A stretch of 64,000 nt of DNA from Astropecten irregularis. Its lineage: Eukaryota; Echinodermata; Asteroidea; Paxillosida; Astropectinidae. The translations under genes and the position numbers were made by a program. Location: the NCBI GenBank assembly GCA_963971285.1, contig OZ020259.1, positions 6,572,001-6,636,000 on the forward strand. Reading direction: 5' to 3'. Within the stretch, counting starts at the first letter, position 1. Every line of letters starts with the position of its first letter. This document shows, piece after piece, positions 46,946 through 59,200 of the stretch. The notes under the pieces are model-generated. The model saw nothing but the letters and a program-made list of their open reading frames with translations, did not search any database and was not told where the DNA came from.

Positions 46946-48428
46946 AATACATCGTTTTTTATGATACAATATAGCACAAACGGAAAAAAGGTCGAGTTTC
47001 TTTACAAAACAAATGTATTAAACTTCATTAAAGTTTGAATTACATTTAACATTTCAAAAGGGTACAACATGAATAAGATCTATGATTTTTTCTTTAAGAA
47101 CAGGTTTGTTTGTTGTCCTCACAAATTGAACTTAAACATCATCATGTTAAAAACTATTCTGGTTCGTCTTTGTTATCAGTTTAAAATTTACACAATCAAT
47201 TCAAATCATTATTTTATCTATCAAACCTGTGTATTATACTTTTGTCATTGTTGACAATCTGTACTGGATAATTAAAAGCTATATATTATTCATATATTAT
47301 TCCTTGATTCCCAAAATGGTTCATTCCACTAAGTCGGGGCATGTGTTGCGATGATTTCTGTGTTTCATTTGAAACCAATCCAAATCTTAAAGGCAACAAA
47401 GACTGATTGTGCGATCAAATGTTTGTTATGCCATGACGTGACTCATTTCGATCTCATTTATCTTACAACAGCAGTGAAAACGATCAAATATCACTTTTAT
47501 TCCATCCACATCCTTCCTCGCACCTTCTCACCACTGCTCTGAGCCAAATTAGACAACAAAACTCACTATGATTCACGTCGTGGCATGTAAACATTGATCG
47601 CGCAAATAGTAAATAATATCACACATGTGTGATATTACTTACAGTGATGTTTTATCTTTAGATGTGACTGAATTGAGTTCTAACACTTAAAAGTGTGTAT
47701 TGTATTCAATATCGGTTGAGCTAACATTAGTGCAAGTATAACAGACTCATGTCATTTATACCGATACTGGTGTTTCAAATGTTTGACTGTGCCTATTAGT
47801 ATCTATTTAGATCAATTGTGTGCGTTTATAAAAGCTAAATGCAGCTACTTATTCACCACTACTTTGATACGGCATAATACGTACTATTGCTACGAAAATA
47901 TATAATATTTATTAGTATTAGGTCATTCCACCATATCGATTAGACATAATTTGTGATGATGCTCATAATCAATCAGTAAAATTGTACACCAGCTATCCTT
48001 TATTACAACTCTTAATATACTAATAATGTGTATATGTCCTGTTCTCTTTCTGTCTATTTTCTTTGCCCTCTAATAAGGAAAAGCTCGTGTCTACAAACAT
48101 GTTAAGATATTTATTCTCCATATGGAACATTTAATACTTTTTTTTTTTTGATAATTTTATGTTTATAAATTACACATCACATTTAATGACATCTATGATC
48201 TGAAAAAAAAACCCCTGATTTTGTTTATTACCACCGCACCTCTAACTAAGAAATAATGATACCAAAAAATCGAACGGTTAAATTTATACTGTTTAACACT
48301 GAAAATGATGTTTATGATCATGGTTGTAATTAAGATTCTCCAATGGGTCGATAGACTTATTCAAGTTTGGCTTTTCCTTCGTGTTATTGTTTGAGGCTAA
48401 TTATTACGACCCAAAAGTCAAGTTTTAT
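46946..48428. other. Intergenic; small palindrome only
   Basis: An exact palindrome, AATATCACACATGTGTGATATT, lies at about 47615-47636. No coding sequence recognised; the 3' UTR of the minus-strand fibrinogen-domain gene should lie in the right part. Confidence 0.4.
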
Positions 48429-49442
48429 CTAAATGCTTGCTTCACGCATTTTCATACTGCATTTTTTCATGGAATACAATGGTATCCAATCGTTCCAACG
48501 AAGACCACGGCGGGTGCCAGTGTTCTCATATTGGATGTACTTACCATTCAAGTGGGAATATCCACACATCATGAACCACCAGGCCCCTTCCCGGCTTTGT
48601 GCACAGTTCTCAGATGACTTGATATCATTATCTTGATCCTTAGTCGTAAAGTTCATACCCGTGTAAGCTCCAAGGGAGTTCCCAGCAGTACTTCGGACAT
48701 CATAGTCACTAATATTTAGAGTGTAGCGATTCGAAGATATTTTGAAATCCTTGTACTTTGCCCATGCTGTGTTATCTTGCCAATCCTCCAAATCAACTCG
48801 TAGCTCCCATGGTCCACGAGACGCATCTGATGTCAGCATCACTAAGTTATCATTGCCAAGCCAGAACTCACCAGCCAGATTGCCAAAGCCAGACTGGTAC
48901 TCCGCCCAATCACGGTAGAAATCAACGCTGCCATCTTGTCGTCTCTGAAAGACAGTCCATCCTCCGTCATCATGTTCCATGTCACAGTAGACCTGAACGG
49001 CACTATTACAAAGTCCACTTGGGTATATTGTGTAGATACCACTTGAATTACGGCCAGCATCTAAGAGCATCTTGCAACTTCGTTTCAGTTGAATGGGATC
49101 GTCAGGCAGTGATAACAGAGGTGTATCTTCCTCAGTATCAAAGTATACGCTCCCTTGAGCTGCTACAAAGTCACTTACATGTTCCTTCCGTGTCGCATTG
49201 TTCAACTCGCACCGCTTGTCACATTTGAAGAAGTTAAATGACTTGCAAATGTCATCCATGCTGCATTCTCGTCCACATATGACACGCGATTGTACCTGTT
49301 TGTAGGCATATGTAGACCCTTTCAGCGCTCTGTTTTTAGCAGCATGAAACATCAGCGTGCGTGAATTTAATACATGTTCACATGCAATGGCACATGCAAC
49401 CAGTCCTAAGAATACTAGGCGACCAAACATGGATGTCCCCAT
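48429..49442 (-). CDS. Secreted PAN/apple plus fibrinogen C-terminal domain protein, intronless, 337 aa
   Basis: Complete frame. Signal peptide 1-20; a PAN/apple-like domain at about 30-102 (cysteines 56, 60, 66, 74 and 78, ending QGSVYFD); a short linker with LSLPDDP; a fibrinogen-related domain at 122-337 starting RSCKMLLDAG. Family landmarks include GGWTVFQRRQDGSVDFYRDW (160-179), EFWLGN, the calcium-site motif KDQDND (268-273), the C280/C293 pair, GAWWF and LNGKY. N-glycosylation sequons at N82, N132, N243 and N264. Ficolin-like and other invertebrate fibrinogen-related proteins bind acetylated sugars on microbes; that role is inferred. No collagen or coiled-coil region. The recurrent upstream block lies 1.2-1.6 kb 5'. 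Confidence 0.93.
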   Translation of the reverse strand: MGTSMFGRLVFLGLVACAIACEHVLNSRTLMFHAAKNRALKGSTYAYKQVQSRVICGRECSMDDICKSFNFFKCDKRCELNNATRKEHVSDFVAAQGSVYFDTEEDTPLLSLPDDPIQLKRSCKMLLDAGRNSSGIYTIYPSGLCNSAVQVYCDMEHDDGGWTVFQRRQDGSVDFYRDWAEYQSGFGNLAGEFWLGNDNLVMLTSDASRGPWELRVDLEDWQDNTAWAKYKDFKISSNRYTLNISDYDVRSTAGNSLGAYTGMNFTTKDQDNDIKSSENCAQSREGAWWFMMCGYSHLNGKYIQYENTGTRRGLRWNDWIPLYSMKKCSMKMREASI

Positions 49443-50639
49443 CGTGAAATTTGAACTGTACGGTTTTTCTTAGGAAAGTTTATGCTTCACATGTACTTTA
49501 AGGCTGGTAGGTGATGCGTTTTTACTGATCACATATGTGTACATGTACACAGAGCCAAGTCAATTATTGTGATTCTAATTTATTATGTAGAGTTGAATCA
49601 ATAATTGGCGATTGGATTTGAGAGTACTGAGAAGAGCAGCCTCTAACGTCAGAAGTATGAAGACCCAGCAAGCACACCACAGCAATACAGTTGCTTGCCA
49701 TAAAATGAATTTGATCCTAGCTGGATGTGGGACTACTGATCAAAGATTATATAGCGCTGCGCGCAAGATGGATAACTGACCATAGTGCGCGTGGTAATTG
49801 GTATGGAGGTCGCAATTCTCCATATAAATTATACACGATCCGCCATGTTGGTGTGCAAATGGTGAGTAGTTTGTACACGGAACATATGGAGGCTGGACGC
49901 TTTATCAAAGAAAAGAGGAGTGTTAGGCAAAATGTTGTCGCGGATTCGATTGAAACCTATTGTTTATTGTAAATAGAAATATTTGACATTGGTGTGAAGC
50001 AGTTAAATATGAAAATGGCGATTTTTTGTGGGTTTTTTTACCTTCTTTTGCAAGTCGCTCATATCATGCTATGGAAACTCCGTACGTAAAGCGCATCACC
50101 AGAATGGCGCCCATGGCGATTAGGCGTTTCAGTGGAGAGTTCCCCATCTTGCGCGTACGCGTATAATTTTTGCTACTGGTATACTCAATCGGTGTAGCAG
50201 TGTATCGTGTCTTACACTGATTGGTCAATAATGGCTGTAGGTACACCATTGTACTCAAAGTCACTGTGCCATATGTCTGTATACTGATTGGTACATATTT
50301 TCACTTATTATTCATTGCTACATCCCTTTAGTATGGTGGCTTTAAAGGGATATCGCAAACAAATATTGACGCCAATATTGACGCCAATATTCGCAACATG
50401 ACCTAATGATCGGCATCTATATCCTAAAAACCATAAGTACAATTTATGTAGCTAACCTCCACAGTTCTCCCATCGGTTCTAGCATGCACTTGGCCATGCA
50501 AAGTTGGCTTTAGTAAACACGTAAACAGGAGTTCGGAGGGCATGGTAGCAAACCGTGGAATCTTCTACAATTTGCTGAAACTTGAGAGACAGAATAATGT
50601 AGTTAATCAGCGAATATTTATTACGAAAACTTCAGAAAA
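49443..50639. other. 5' flank of the fibrinogen-domain gene
   Basis: No clear TATA box close to the ATG. A direct repeat ATTGACGCCAATATTGACGC occurs at 50366-50392. No other gene supported. Confidence 0.4.
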
Positions 50640-51060
50640 CATGAGTTTTACAAGTCTTCAAATCAGTCCTCATCAAAGTTCGAATTTTCAAGTCTTTGTT
50701 TGCTCAGTCGAAAATGCTGGTGGTTTCAACATTTTAAAATCGTCAACAGAAAACAGATTATGCCCTTGTATCTCCTCAAACGGAGACAGTGTATCTATAC
50801 ACAGCCGCATCTATCGAGCTATTCCACCTATCAGTCGACAGAGAGATAGTGAGGGGATAGGGAACTGCGACAGCTCATCTATAACAATAAAGTAATCATT
50901 TCACTTGATTAAGTACGAATTGGTCCCTTTTAACAGCGAGAAATGGTTTTCAATTATCATATCGATACACCATTAATTATACCTAAACTAGAAAGAAGAT
51001 TTTGGACAATTCCATTCTGCAAACCTGCAACCTTGAGCAACGTGGATGTTTATTATATTT
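50640..51060. repeat. Recurrent upstream block, copy 3
   Basis: Best partner of 11640-11970. Shares TCAAACGGAGACAGT, CAGTCGACAGAGAGATAGTG, GGGAACTGCGACAGCTCATC, CAATAAAGTAATCA and CATTCTGCAAACCTGCAACC followed by AACGTGGAT. A plus-strand open stretch at 50542-50895 overlaps it and is not conserved in the other copies. Confidence 0.55.
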
Positions 51061-52299
51061 ATGGAGGATGGCAACGCCGGCACACAACACCTTAATTAAT
51101 CAGCACATATGCACGGTCACGTAGCCCTCTTGTTTTATCCAAGCATGTTACGGGGTATTGGGGCAAACGTATTATGGCAATGGCGCAATAAACAAAGGAA
51201 TGTTAGAGGTAAAAAGAGGTAATTATTAGAATCTAAATATCAAATTGTCACGTACACATTCTCTCGTTCAATGCACACGCCCGCGTCGAAGGGCGATTTG
51301 GGGCGCTTGTTGACGTCAAGGATGTCATAACCATGACTATGGTCTTTCAAAGTAGAATATTACATTCCACATAAATCAACGACACAATTTAGCCGTTTTC
51401 ATGATAATAATAAAAGAAATGTACGTCACCCTAGAGAACATTTACCTTTCAAAAATGTTACTGTAATTGTCACCCATTTTGTACAATTATCAATGTCTTT
51501 TGAGTAGTATGTATCATATTATGACTGCGTACACATTGCTTTACAATAACCAATTGTCATGCAGTGGCTCAGGTGGGGAAAATATTTACTAACGCTAATT
51601 ATGTGTAGTTTCCGCTTTGATATTGGATTAATTTTACCCTGCTGACACGAGCTAGATAGGTGGTCTAGTTTTCTTATATTATGCACTTCATGAATATTAA
51701 ATGATTTTGGTCGGGAAATATATAATATGCAAATTAGGCTTGCCCTTCACCGACGTGGATGAGCACTGTATTCACAGTATTTCCCACCCGGGGTCATCTC
51801 TTCCAAAAAAGTGTGACATATACGTCACTGGTGAAATAAGGAATCATTGCGAAACAGATTTTACATTTGAATTGCTAGGGGCGTCCAATAGTTATGCAAG
51901 CCATTCCGTAATACGTTTAAATATAATAGACTTGCATAGCAGAAAGCTTTTATACTCTTAAAAAAGGCTGAAACATTTTTCTTATTCAATCATTGGCATA
52001 AAAAAACGTTAAAGACATCTATGCAGAAATGGTCCTTTGATTGCTTATAATAATTACTTTAAAGGGGCTCTGTCGTCTCGATACTTTCAGGCCTGCTTCT
52101 GGGCCCAAAAAGATGAACTTTGACTCATGCAGTGTATAGGAGTTTTATGTACTGTACCATGCATGCATACATTGTATAGAGTGTGTACAGTGTAAATTGA
52201 TTATGTTTTATATAGGCCTACATGCCTACATGTAACTTTAAAAACGGTGTTTTACTGTAGGCCTTTAATAGCACGTTTAAAACTCCTTGCTCCATGTCT
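51061..52299. other. Intergenic; nothing supported
   Basis: An 86-codon plus-strand stretch at 51701-51961 has no family signature. Confidence 0.35.
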
Positions 52300-52440
52300 T
52301 TTGACCATGATGCGATGGAATTATAATAATATTATAATTCCATCGCATTTGGCCAAAATGTAGACAAGCACGGTTGCCGAATTATTGTACCTTGGAATAT
52401 ACTCCAAGGTACAAAAATTCGGCAACCGTGCATGTCTACA
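52300..52440. repeat. Two abutting long hairpins
   Basis: First: TGCGATGGAATTATAATA and its exact complement form a palindrome at 52311-52347, with imperfect pairing extending about 12 bases further out. Second: 52360-52440 folds through TGTAGACA, GCACGGTTGCCGAAT and GTACCTTGGA, each with its complement on the far side, leaving a small loop. Confidence 0.8.
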
Positions 52441-53018
52441 ATTTTGTTGTAAATTAGCCACTGAAATTCGCAGTAATCTGTGTATATGTTTTAAGTACCA
52501 TCCAGAACAAGTCTGGATGCCGCGGCTACCCGTGTTTTTTTGGATGGATAAAGAGCAGCAAAGTCTACATCCTGCAAAAGTGATCGAGATCAATGTTTAT
52601 GGTCGGAATCCCGATGTTCACTACTTAAATCTCAAGAAAGCCAGAGAGATGCAAATAAAAAAAAAATTTCTCAGAGAGCACTTTTTACTTTTCCTATTAT
52701 CAAAAATGCACAGGTAGAAATATAATTATGATCCCCTATCATATATGCAAAATGTTATGCAAGTGAGGAATTGATTTTGTTCCATTTATTCCTCTGTATA
52801 CATGTTTGGTCTGTTGTCTTTGTAAATCAATAATATGCAAAGTTAACACAAAACAACATATTTTTCCTACATATTTTTTCAAAACTCAAAAGATGGAATA
52901 CAATTATGAATAAGTGAATTACTATCTGACACACTTGATAATACAGCATGCTTATCTCTGTCATAACGAATTGTAGTCTTTTTTTTACAGAGCATTTGAA
53001 GTACTTCACTGCTTGTTA
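52441..53018. other. 3' flank of the LRR receptor gene
   Basis: A 110-codon plus-strand stretch at 52385-52717 starts inside the hairpin pair and is not called. The minus-strand 3' UTR of the receptor is expected here. Confidence 0.35.
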
Positions 53019-53200
53019 TTAGTCTTGATCAGTAATATGTACAGATGGTATAGGAATAAGATATGCCTGATCCTCGTCAACCTCGTTTTCGTGGTCTTCT
53101 TTGCTGCAACATCGATCCCAAACACCAGTAATACACTTCAACAAGCGCCCGAAGTAACCCTGTCTCCATAGGCTTCTCATCCCAATCCACACGAAACTTG
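53019..53200 (-). CDS. LRR receptor, last coding exon (cytoplasmic tail)
   Basis: Acceptor TTTTAATTTGCAG precedes 53200. Joined to the donor at 53763 the frame reads VFVAASFVWIGMRSLWRQGY, completing the last membrane segment, then a Cys-containing and acidic tail ending HITDQD and TAA at 53019-53021. Confidence 0.88.
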
Positions 53201-56200
53201 CTGCAAATTAAAACAAAAATCATGACGAAAATGCGTACATGAAATCTGCTGCAGCTCTCTTTTACGATCCGTCTATAAGCTAGAAGCTACAAATACAACT
53301 GAATTGATAGAACCCTTAAAGGTATAATACATGATTGGTAAATGTCACAGAACAGCACTCACACTTTGTCCAATCCAGCATGTGCATGAAATAATAAACC
53401 TGTGGAAATTTAAGCTCAATCGGATATCTGAGTCACGAGAAAATAGCGAAAACCCAACTCAAATTTTCCTATAAAACATAGAGATAGGTTTTGATCTTAC
53501 CCCGAGATCCGAAACTGATTTCTGTCTTTGTTTTACTAATTTCTGGATAAATACACAATTCCAGGCGGAAATATTTTAACGGTATGTTTCTATCAGCACC
53601 ATCCTCATACCAATCCTGTAATGTACCTTAAAGTGTATGAAGCATGCCGGGGAGAATGTCAGGACACCATGCCAGCAGACCTACAACCTACAATTCAGTA
53701 TCGCTGCGTACAGAAACGCCACTTTGAAATAATCAAGTTTCGAACCCAATACAAAGACATACCTGCAACAAAGACGATGACGCTCAAGTTGAGCAGAACC
53801 AGAATAGCTGCCAGGATTTCCTTTCTCTCATGGCTCGGCTGGTTGTCCTCAGTTGGCAAAAGCAGCAAGGATGCCGCCAGCAGATTCAAGAAGATTGTAG
53901 TCAGTGAACACATCTGTAGCAGGTTGTCTGTGGAATTTTTCATCGGTCTGGCATAGGCTTGGGCGACCATAAAGCCCACAGATATGATGATCGTTGCAAA
54001 GAGAGTGAACGGATCGTCAGGACCGTACACTATGATGAAGAGAGCTTGAACAAACTTACGAGCGAGCTCGATAATCTCCCAGTACCAGAACTTACGCTTG
54101 AAATTGTCACAGAGGAAACTCTCCCAGCCCCAGTTGTGCTCGGCACCTGGTTGGTCCTCTTCTTCTACGTCTTCTTGCTCCTCGGGCAGCTTCTTCTGAC
54201 TTCGCCACAGGAGCAGAAGCAGCACCAACGGGAAGCCAATCACATAACAGAGCGTACCTAAGGCAGCCTGTGTGAAGTGGGCATGACGTCTGGATGAACA
54301 ATCAATGGAGTAATCCGACCGAAGTCGAGTAACGGTGAAAGAGCCGTGCTCATCTACATCAAATGTGTCGCAGCCGGAGGGAAGCAATGTGAGCACGGCA
54401 CTGGACAGACTGGGATAGGATACGAAAAGGAGCATCACCACAACCAGGTAGCATTTCTGTCTTGTTCTGCTCAAGACATCGGCGATCTCCTCCCTGGTGC
54501 GCTCCTTTGCCACCAAGAAGCACTTGACGACAGCACAGACACCCAGTGCAGAAAACACAACACACACGACGAACACCAGCCCAAAGATGAACTCGATGTA
54601 GATGTTCGGGTAGGTCAAGTTAGGGATGTAGCATCTGGGACTGATGATGACTTTAACGATGTTCACCTCCAGCAGCTTGAAGAATGAGCCAACGCCAGTC
54701 AAAAGAGAAGGCCAAGGAACATCGTGAAGGGCCGAGAATAACTCGCCAATGACCTGATAGAAGCCAAGCAAGATCTTAGTACGAGCAAGGAGAACACCGG
54801 CAACTGACCTGCCACGTGCGTGGTGCTTCCTCAGCTGACAGGTAACAACCACCACGATCACGGCCAGGACGACTACAACCAAACCAACCTCCAGGGCAAA
54901 CCACCACCACTCGGGGCATGTCAAGCATTGCTTGAACCAAGAGTAATACCCCTCGCTGCACTGGGCGCAGAACCACCCCTTGTAGCCGTCTCCACAGGTA
55001 GCATTGATACCATCTCCAGAATTCACGCACGACTCCTTCCGAGGGCAAGGGTGTACTTTAGGTATCTGCCCAGAGAACCTCTGCGTCTTAAAGTCATATG
55101 CAGCAGATTCAATTCGCACATTCTCGACAAACTGCTTGTAAGAACGGTAGTCATCACCAGAGCCCCAGTTCCAGGTCCACCAGTAGCCAGGCTGCAGGTG
55201 CTGGTGCTCGGCCGAGCAGTTAACTCCTTCCGTGGGGCAGGGAAAGCACTCCCCGAACCTGTCCTTGCGATAGAAGTTATTCAGACACTTACAGGCACGG
55301 AATCCTGCATGAAGGCTTTTATTGGTGCCCGTTGGGCACACCACGCAATCTGCAGGACTGGTACCAGGGTGGTCTTCTGGGGTGACATAGGTCCCGTCGT
55401 TGCAGGTTTGACAATTCATACCCGATTGGTCAGCTACCTGCCCTGTCTTGATCTGGTAAAATCCACCTGGAAACAGATTGAAATAAAAATAACTGTCTTT
55501 CCTTTCAAATCAGCACAAAATAACTTGGTATGAACATCCGTCAAAGGGAATCACTGGGTCGTTCATCAAGAAAGGGTTAAATCGTTTGGCAGATTTGCCC
55601 AAATGTCTCGTGATTTTGACGTGAAAATGATTTATAAAGCCTTTAAAAAACAATTTTCACTAACGGAATACGGTGCAAATTACAAAAAAATTATTCCTAA
55701 GCACAAAGGTTTTAATTCACCTCCACCAAAATGACGTCTCAACAATGATATTGACCACAAATTTACTCTAGTCTTCCTCTTTCAAAGGCACCTAGTGACT
55801 GTGTTGTAAATTTCTACTCGATTATAAAGTCACATTTTGTACTACCTGGTGGGCAGGGTTGACACAGGCCATCATCCCCGAAATGACCTTGTGCACAGGG
55901 AATGCATTCATAATATATTTTGTGTGGATAATCTTTATGACAGATGAATCCAGACGTCGTAAACCACGATGTAGTTCCCTCCATAATGCGCATAGGTTGA
56001 GCAAATCCGTTACCGACAAGTTCACTGTATGGAGATGATGAAGTAAACGGTTCAAAAATATAATATCCATGGATCGAGATCATGTTCCAGTTGGATCAGA
56101 AATTTAGTCAATCAGAAAATAGAGTGAACGCATTATGTCTAGATACCACATCGGACTGGGTCCAGCATTTTTACTTGCTTGTTGGGAATAACGATGGAGA

Positions 56201-59200
56201 TCGTGATTAGTAATCATAAACCCATGTCCTTAACGTGGCAGGCAAAATATTGTACCTTTATCAAGGATCACCAGGGGTCACCGTTTAGAAACCTTTAGAA
56301 ACATGCAAAGGGCGCTTGAACGGTTTGAAAGCATTTTGGAGGGAAACATCAAAGACGTTATAGATAAACTTGATTTGTTGTGGAAAACAAACTTACATTG
56401 TGATATCACTTCGATTTATAACTGGCGCGAACTTCAAGATGTTGTCAATGGCCCTTTTGAACAAATATTGAATACAATTATTGATTGAATATTAAATTCC
56501 CTCTTCAAACAAACACATTAAAGGAATATAGAAAGAAAACGGATTTACTGACTAAATTTTTCACAATCCTCTCTCAAACCTCCCCGTCTTCATCTCTCAT
56601 ATCAGTATAATGATGGTTTCTGTTATTTGCGGTTGCTAAATGCTCTTTTACTTATAGTACTACATTATGGAGTGCGTAACTTACACATACGAATTGGCGC
56701 CCAAATCTCCCCAAATTGTGTTCGATATTGTCGTCAGGTGATTGTCATACAGCGACCTGGATACAGAGTAAAGAGCTCACAACCTAGAATTTAGTTTTTC
56801 TTTATAAAAATGTGAGCATTTTAACAGGTCAGTTTTAAAATAATATGCACTTTGTAAACTAAATAATTAGTGGAATGAAAGTTGTCTTAAAAATATGATA
56901 TAATATGAAGGTGATGTTCTATTATATAGCTGTGCCGGATTTATTTTCGCCTTGGGGTTTGAGCATACCAAATGCTGTACTTAAATTAAAGGCGTAGTCA
57001 GACAAACAATTACAAAATAGGGAGACACGTTAACCTATAAGAGTGATCATTAGGGAGACATCGGGACTTAGGGAGACTTTTCGATGTCTCCCTAAGGCAC
57101 CAGCTACCTGTCAATAAGAACATAATTATGTCAATTTCAAGTTCATTTGTTGGGAGGATGTTTAGAAATAGGTAAGTAAAGTTTGTGCACGACCCTATGG
57201 GAAAGTCTCCCTAAGGAAAATACTCGGTTATTATTATACATGTACTTACAATCGTGTAATGGTGCTGTTCATGGTGGCGAAAGGACGTGATCCGATGGAT
57301 GACAGATTGGCCTGAAACATGTATCTGCATTGTACAAATTCAAACCACCAATCCTTTTCATACCAAGTTCTCTTTTATTGATCTCGTTGATATCTCGGAT
57401 TTTAATTGCTACTTCTTACATTACTATGTATGGTAGTTTTTTTGTGACTTGCATTAGCCTAGGACATGAAACGGTGGCACAACAATTATAAACACAAGAA
57501 AGTTAGTATTATATATGAAGTGCCATTCACAAATATTTTGATAAATTAAATGGGTGCTAAAGAAATACTTACAACTCTGTAAGCAGCGTGTCGTAGAACA
57601 TCCAATCCGCAAGTTCAAATATTGGATTATCAAACAACATCCTGAAAAATAAATTTGAAAAATATTCCTCTTTTGTTCTTCATTTTACGCTTTTCAATAC
57701 GGGGGGGGGGGGGGCACAATAGTGCGCCACCGTGAGTTTGCAACGCGTTGGCCAATTTGACGACAAACTGTGCATCTTTCCATTTGCGCAGTTTATCAAC
57801 AAAATGAACTCCGGGCATTGTGATTAGCCAACGCGTTGCAAACGCATGGTGGCGCACTGTTGTGAATCGCCCGTATTATGACTATTAGAGGAGAAAACTA
57901 ACAATCTTTAATTCGTATAAAAGGGAATGAGATTCCCCGTGCATTAATGTGTGTAAGGAGGGTAATAAAGCAGCCTTTAACAAGGTCCCAAGTCTAATTC
58001 TATTGTTGAATATTTGACCTGTTGACTATACAAAGTCATGTATGTCACTTTTATGCATAAGTGCATATGGTGTTAACAAAATGTGACCTGTTTACACTAC
58101 GAAAAGGTACGTTTCTCTGCCATACGTTGTATATAGGCAGCTGTCTCACTCACAGCAGTTGTAGCGAACGAAGTCCCTTGAAGATGTTTCTATTTAGCGA
58201 TCTGATTTTGTTGTGCTGCAGGTAAATTCTGCTGAGCAATGTTTGACCCCGTAAGAGTCCATCCGGTATAGAGGTCAGCTGATTAGACGAAATATCTCTT
58301 TGCCGAATAACAAAAAAAAAATCAAAACAAAACAAAACAATAACAATAGTCATGATAATATACACATTGTAATGATCATAAAATAATGTTTTGTCAGGTT
58401 TCTCTTTTTTTCCCTTCAACAAAGAAAACGAGGAAAGAAACCGTAAATTGCGGTCTTTTTTTAAATGTGAAATTATATAAGATGAAAAATCGCTTTTAGA
58501 TAAATTTGTTTTCTTGGGGTTCTGTCTTGATAAATGCTGCAGTAGCTTAAATTAACTAAATTTTAATTTCATTCAGTATCTGTTATGCTTTTCTCAGGTC
58601 AGCAATCATATTGGTCGATGTCACACTAGCTTCGCTTTGCCATATCAGATTATTAGCCCAAATTACATGGATTGAGCGTAAGTACTATTGTTTGTTTCGT
58701 AGCCAATGTAAAAATTATCTATGCAAGTATTTTTTGCTTTCAAAAACAGTAAGCTGCATTTTTTTTGTAAATTCAAAAAGAAAAGACATGATTACTTACA
58801 GGAGTGTTGCCAGTGTCACATTGGCCAGCATGTCCTCAGGCAAGGACACGAATTTATTGTTGTACAATCTCCTAAATTGTGTAAACACAACCGATCGAAC
58901 TGAACAATTTTCTCCTTAAAGGTACAGCTACAGGATTGGTAACATACCCAAACAGAAATGTTCACATATTTACGTATATCTTTCAGGGTATAAAGATGTT
59001 GCTGGAATAAACATACCATTACAATATTTCCGCCTGAAATGGTGTATTTATCTGGAAAATAGTACAACAAAGACCTAAAATAGTTTTGATCTCAGGGTAA
59101 GATCAAAACCATTCTTTATGTTTTCTAAGAACATTTTTCTTTTTTTTTTACCATTTTCTCGTGACTCAGATGTCCGATTGAGCTTAAATTTGGACAGGTT

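Noticed and set aside
54820-55533. 237-codon plus-strand open stretch opposite the large LRR receptor exon.
   Set aside because: Antisense shadow of a well-supported coding exon with splice sites and domain content on the minus strand.
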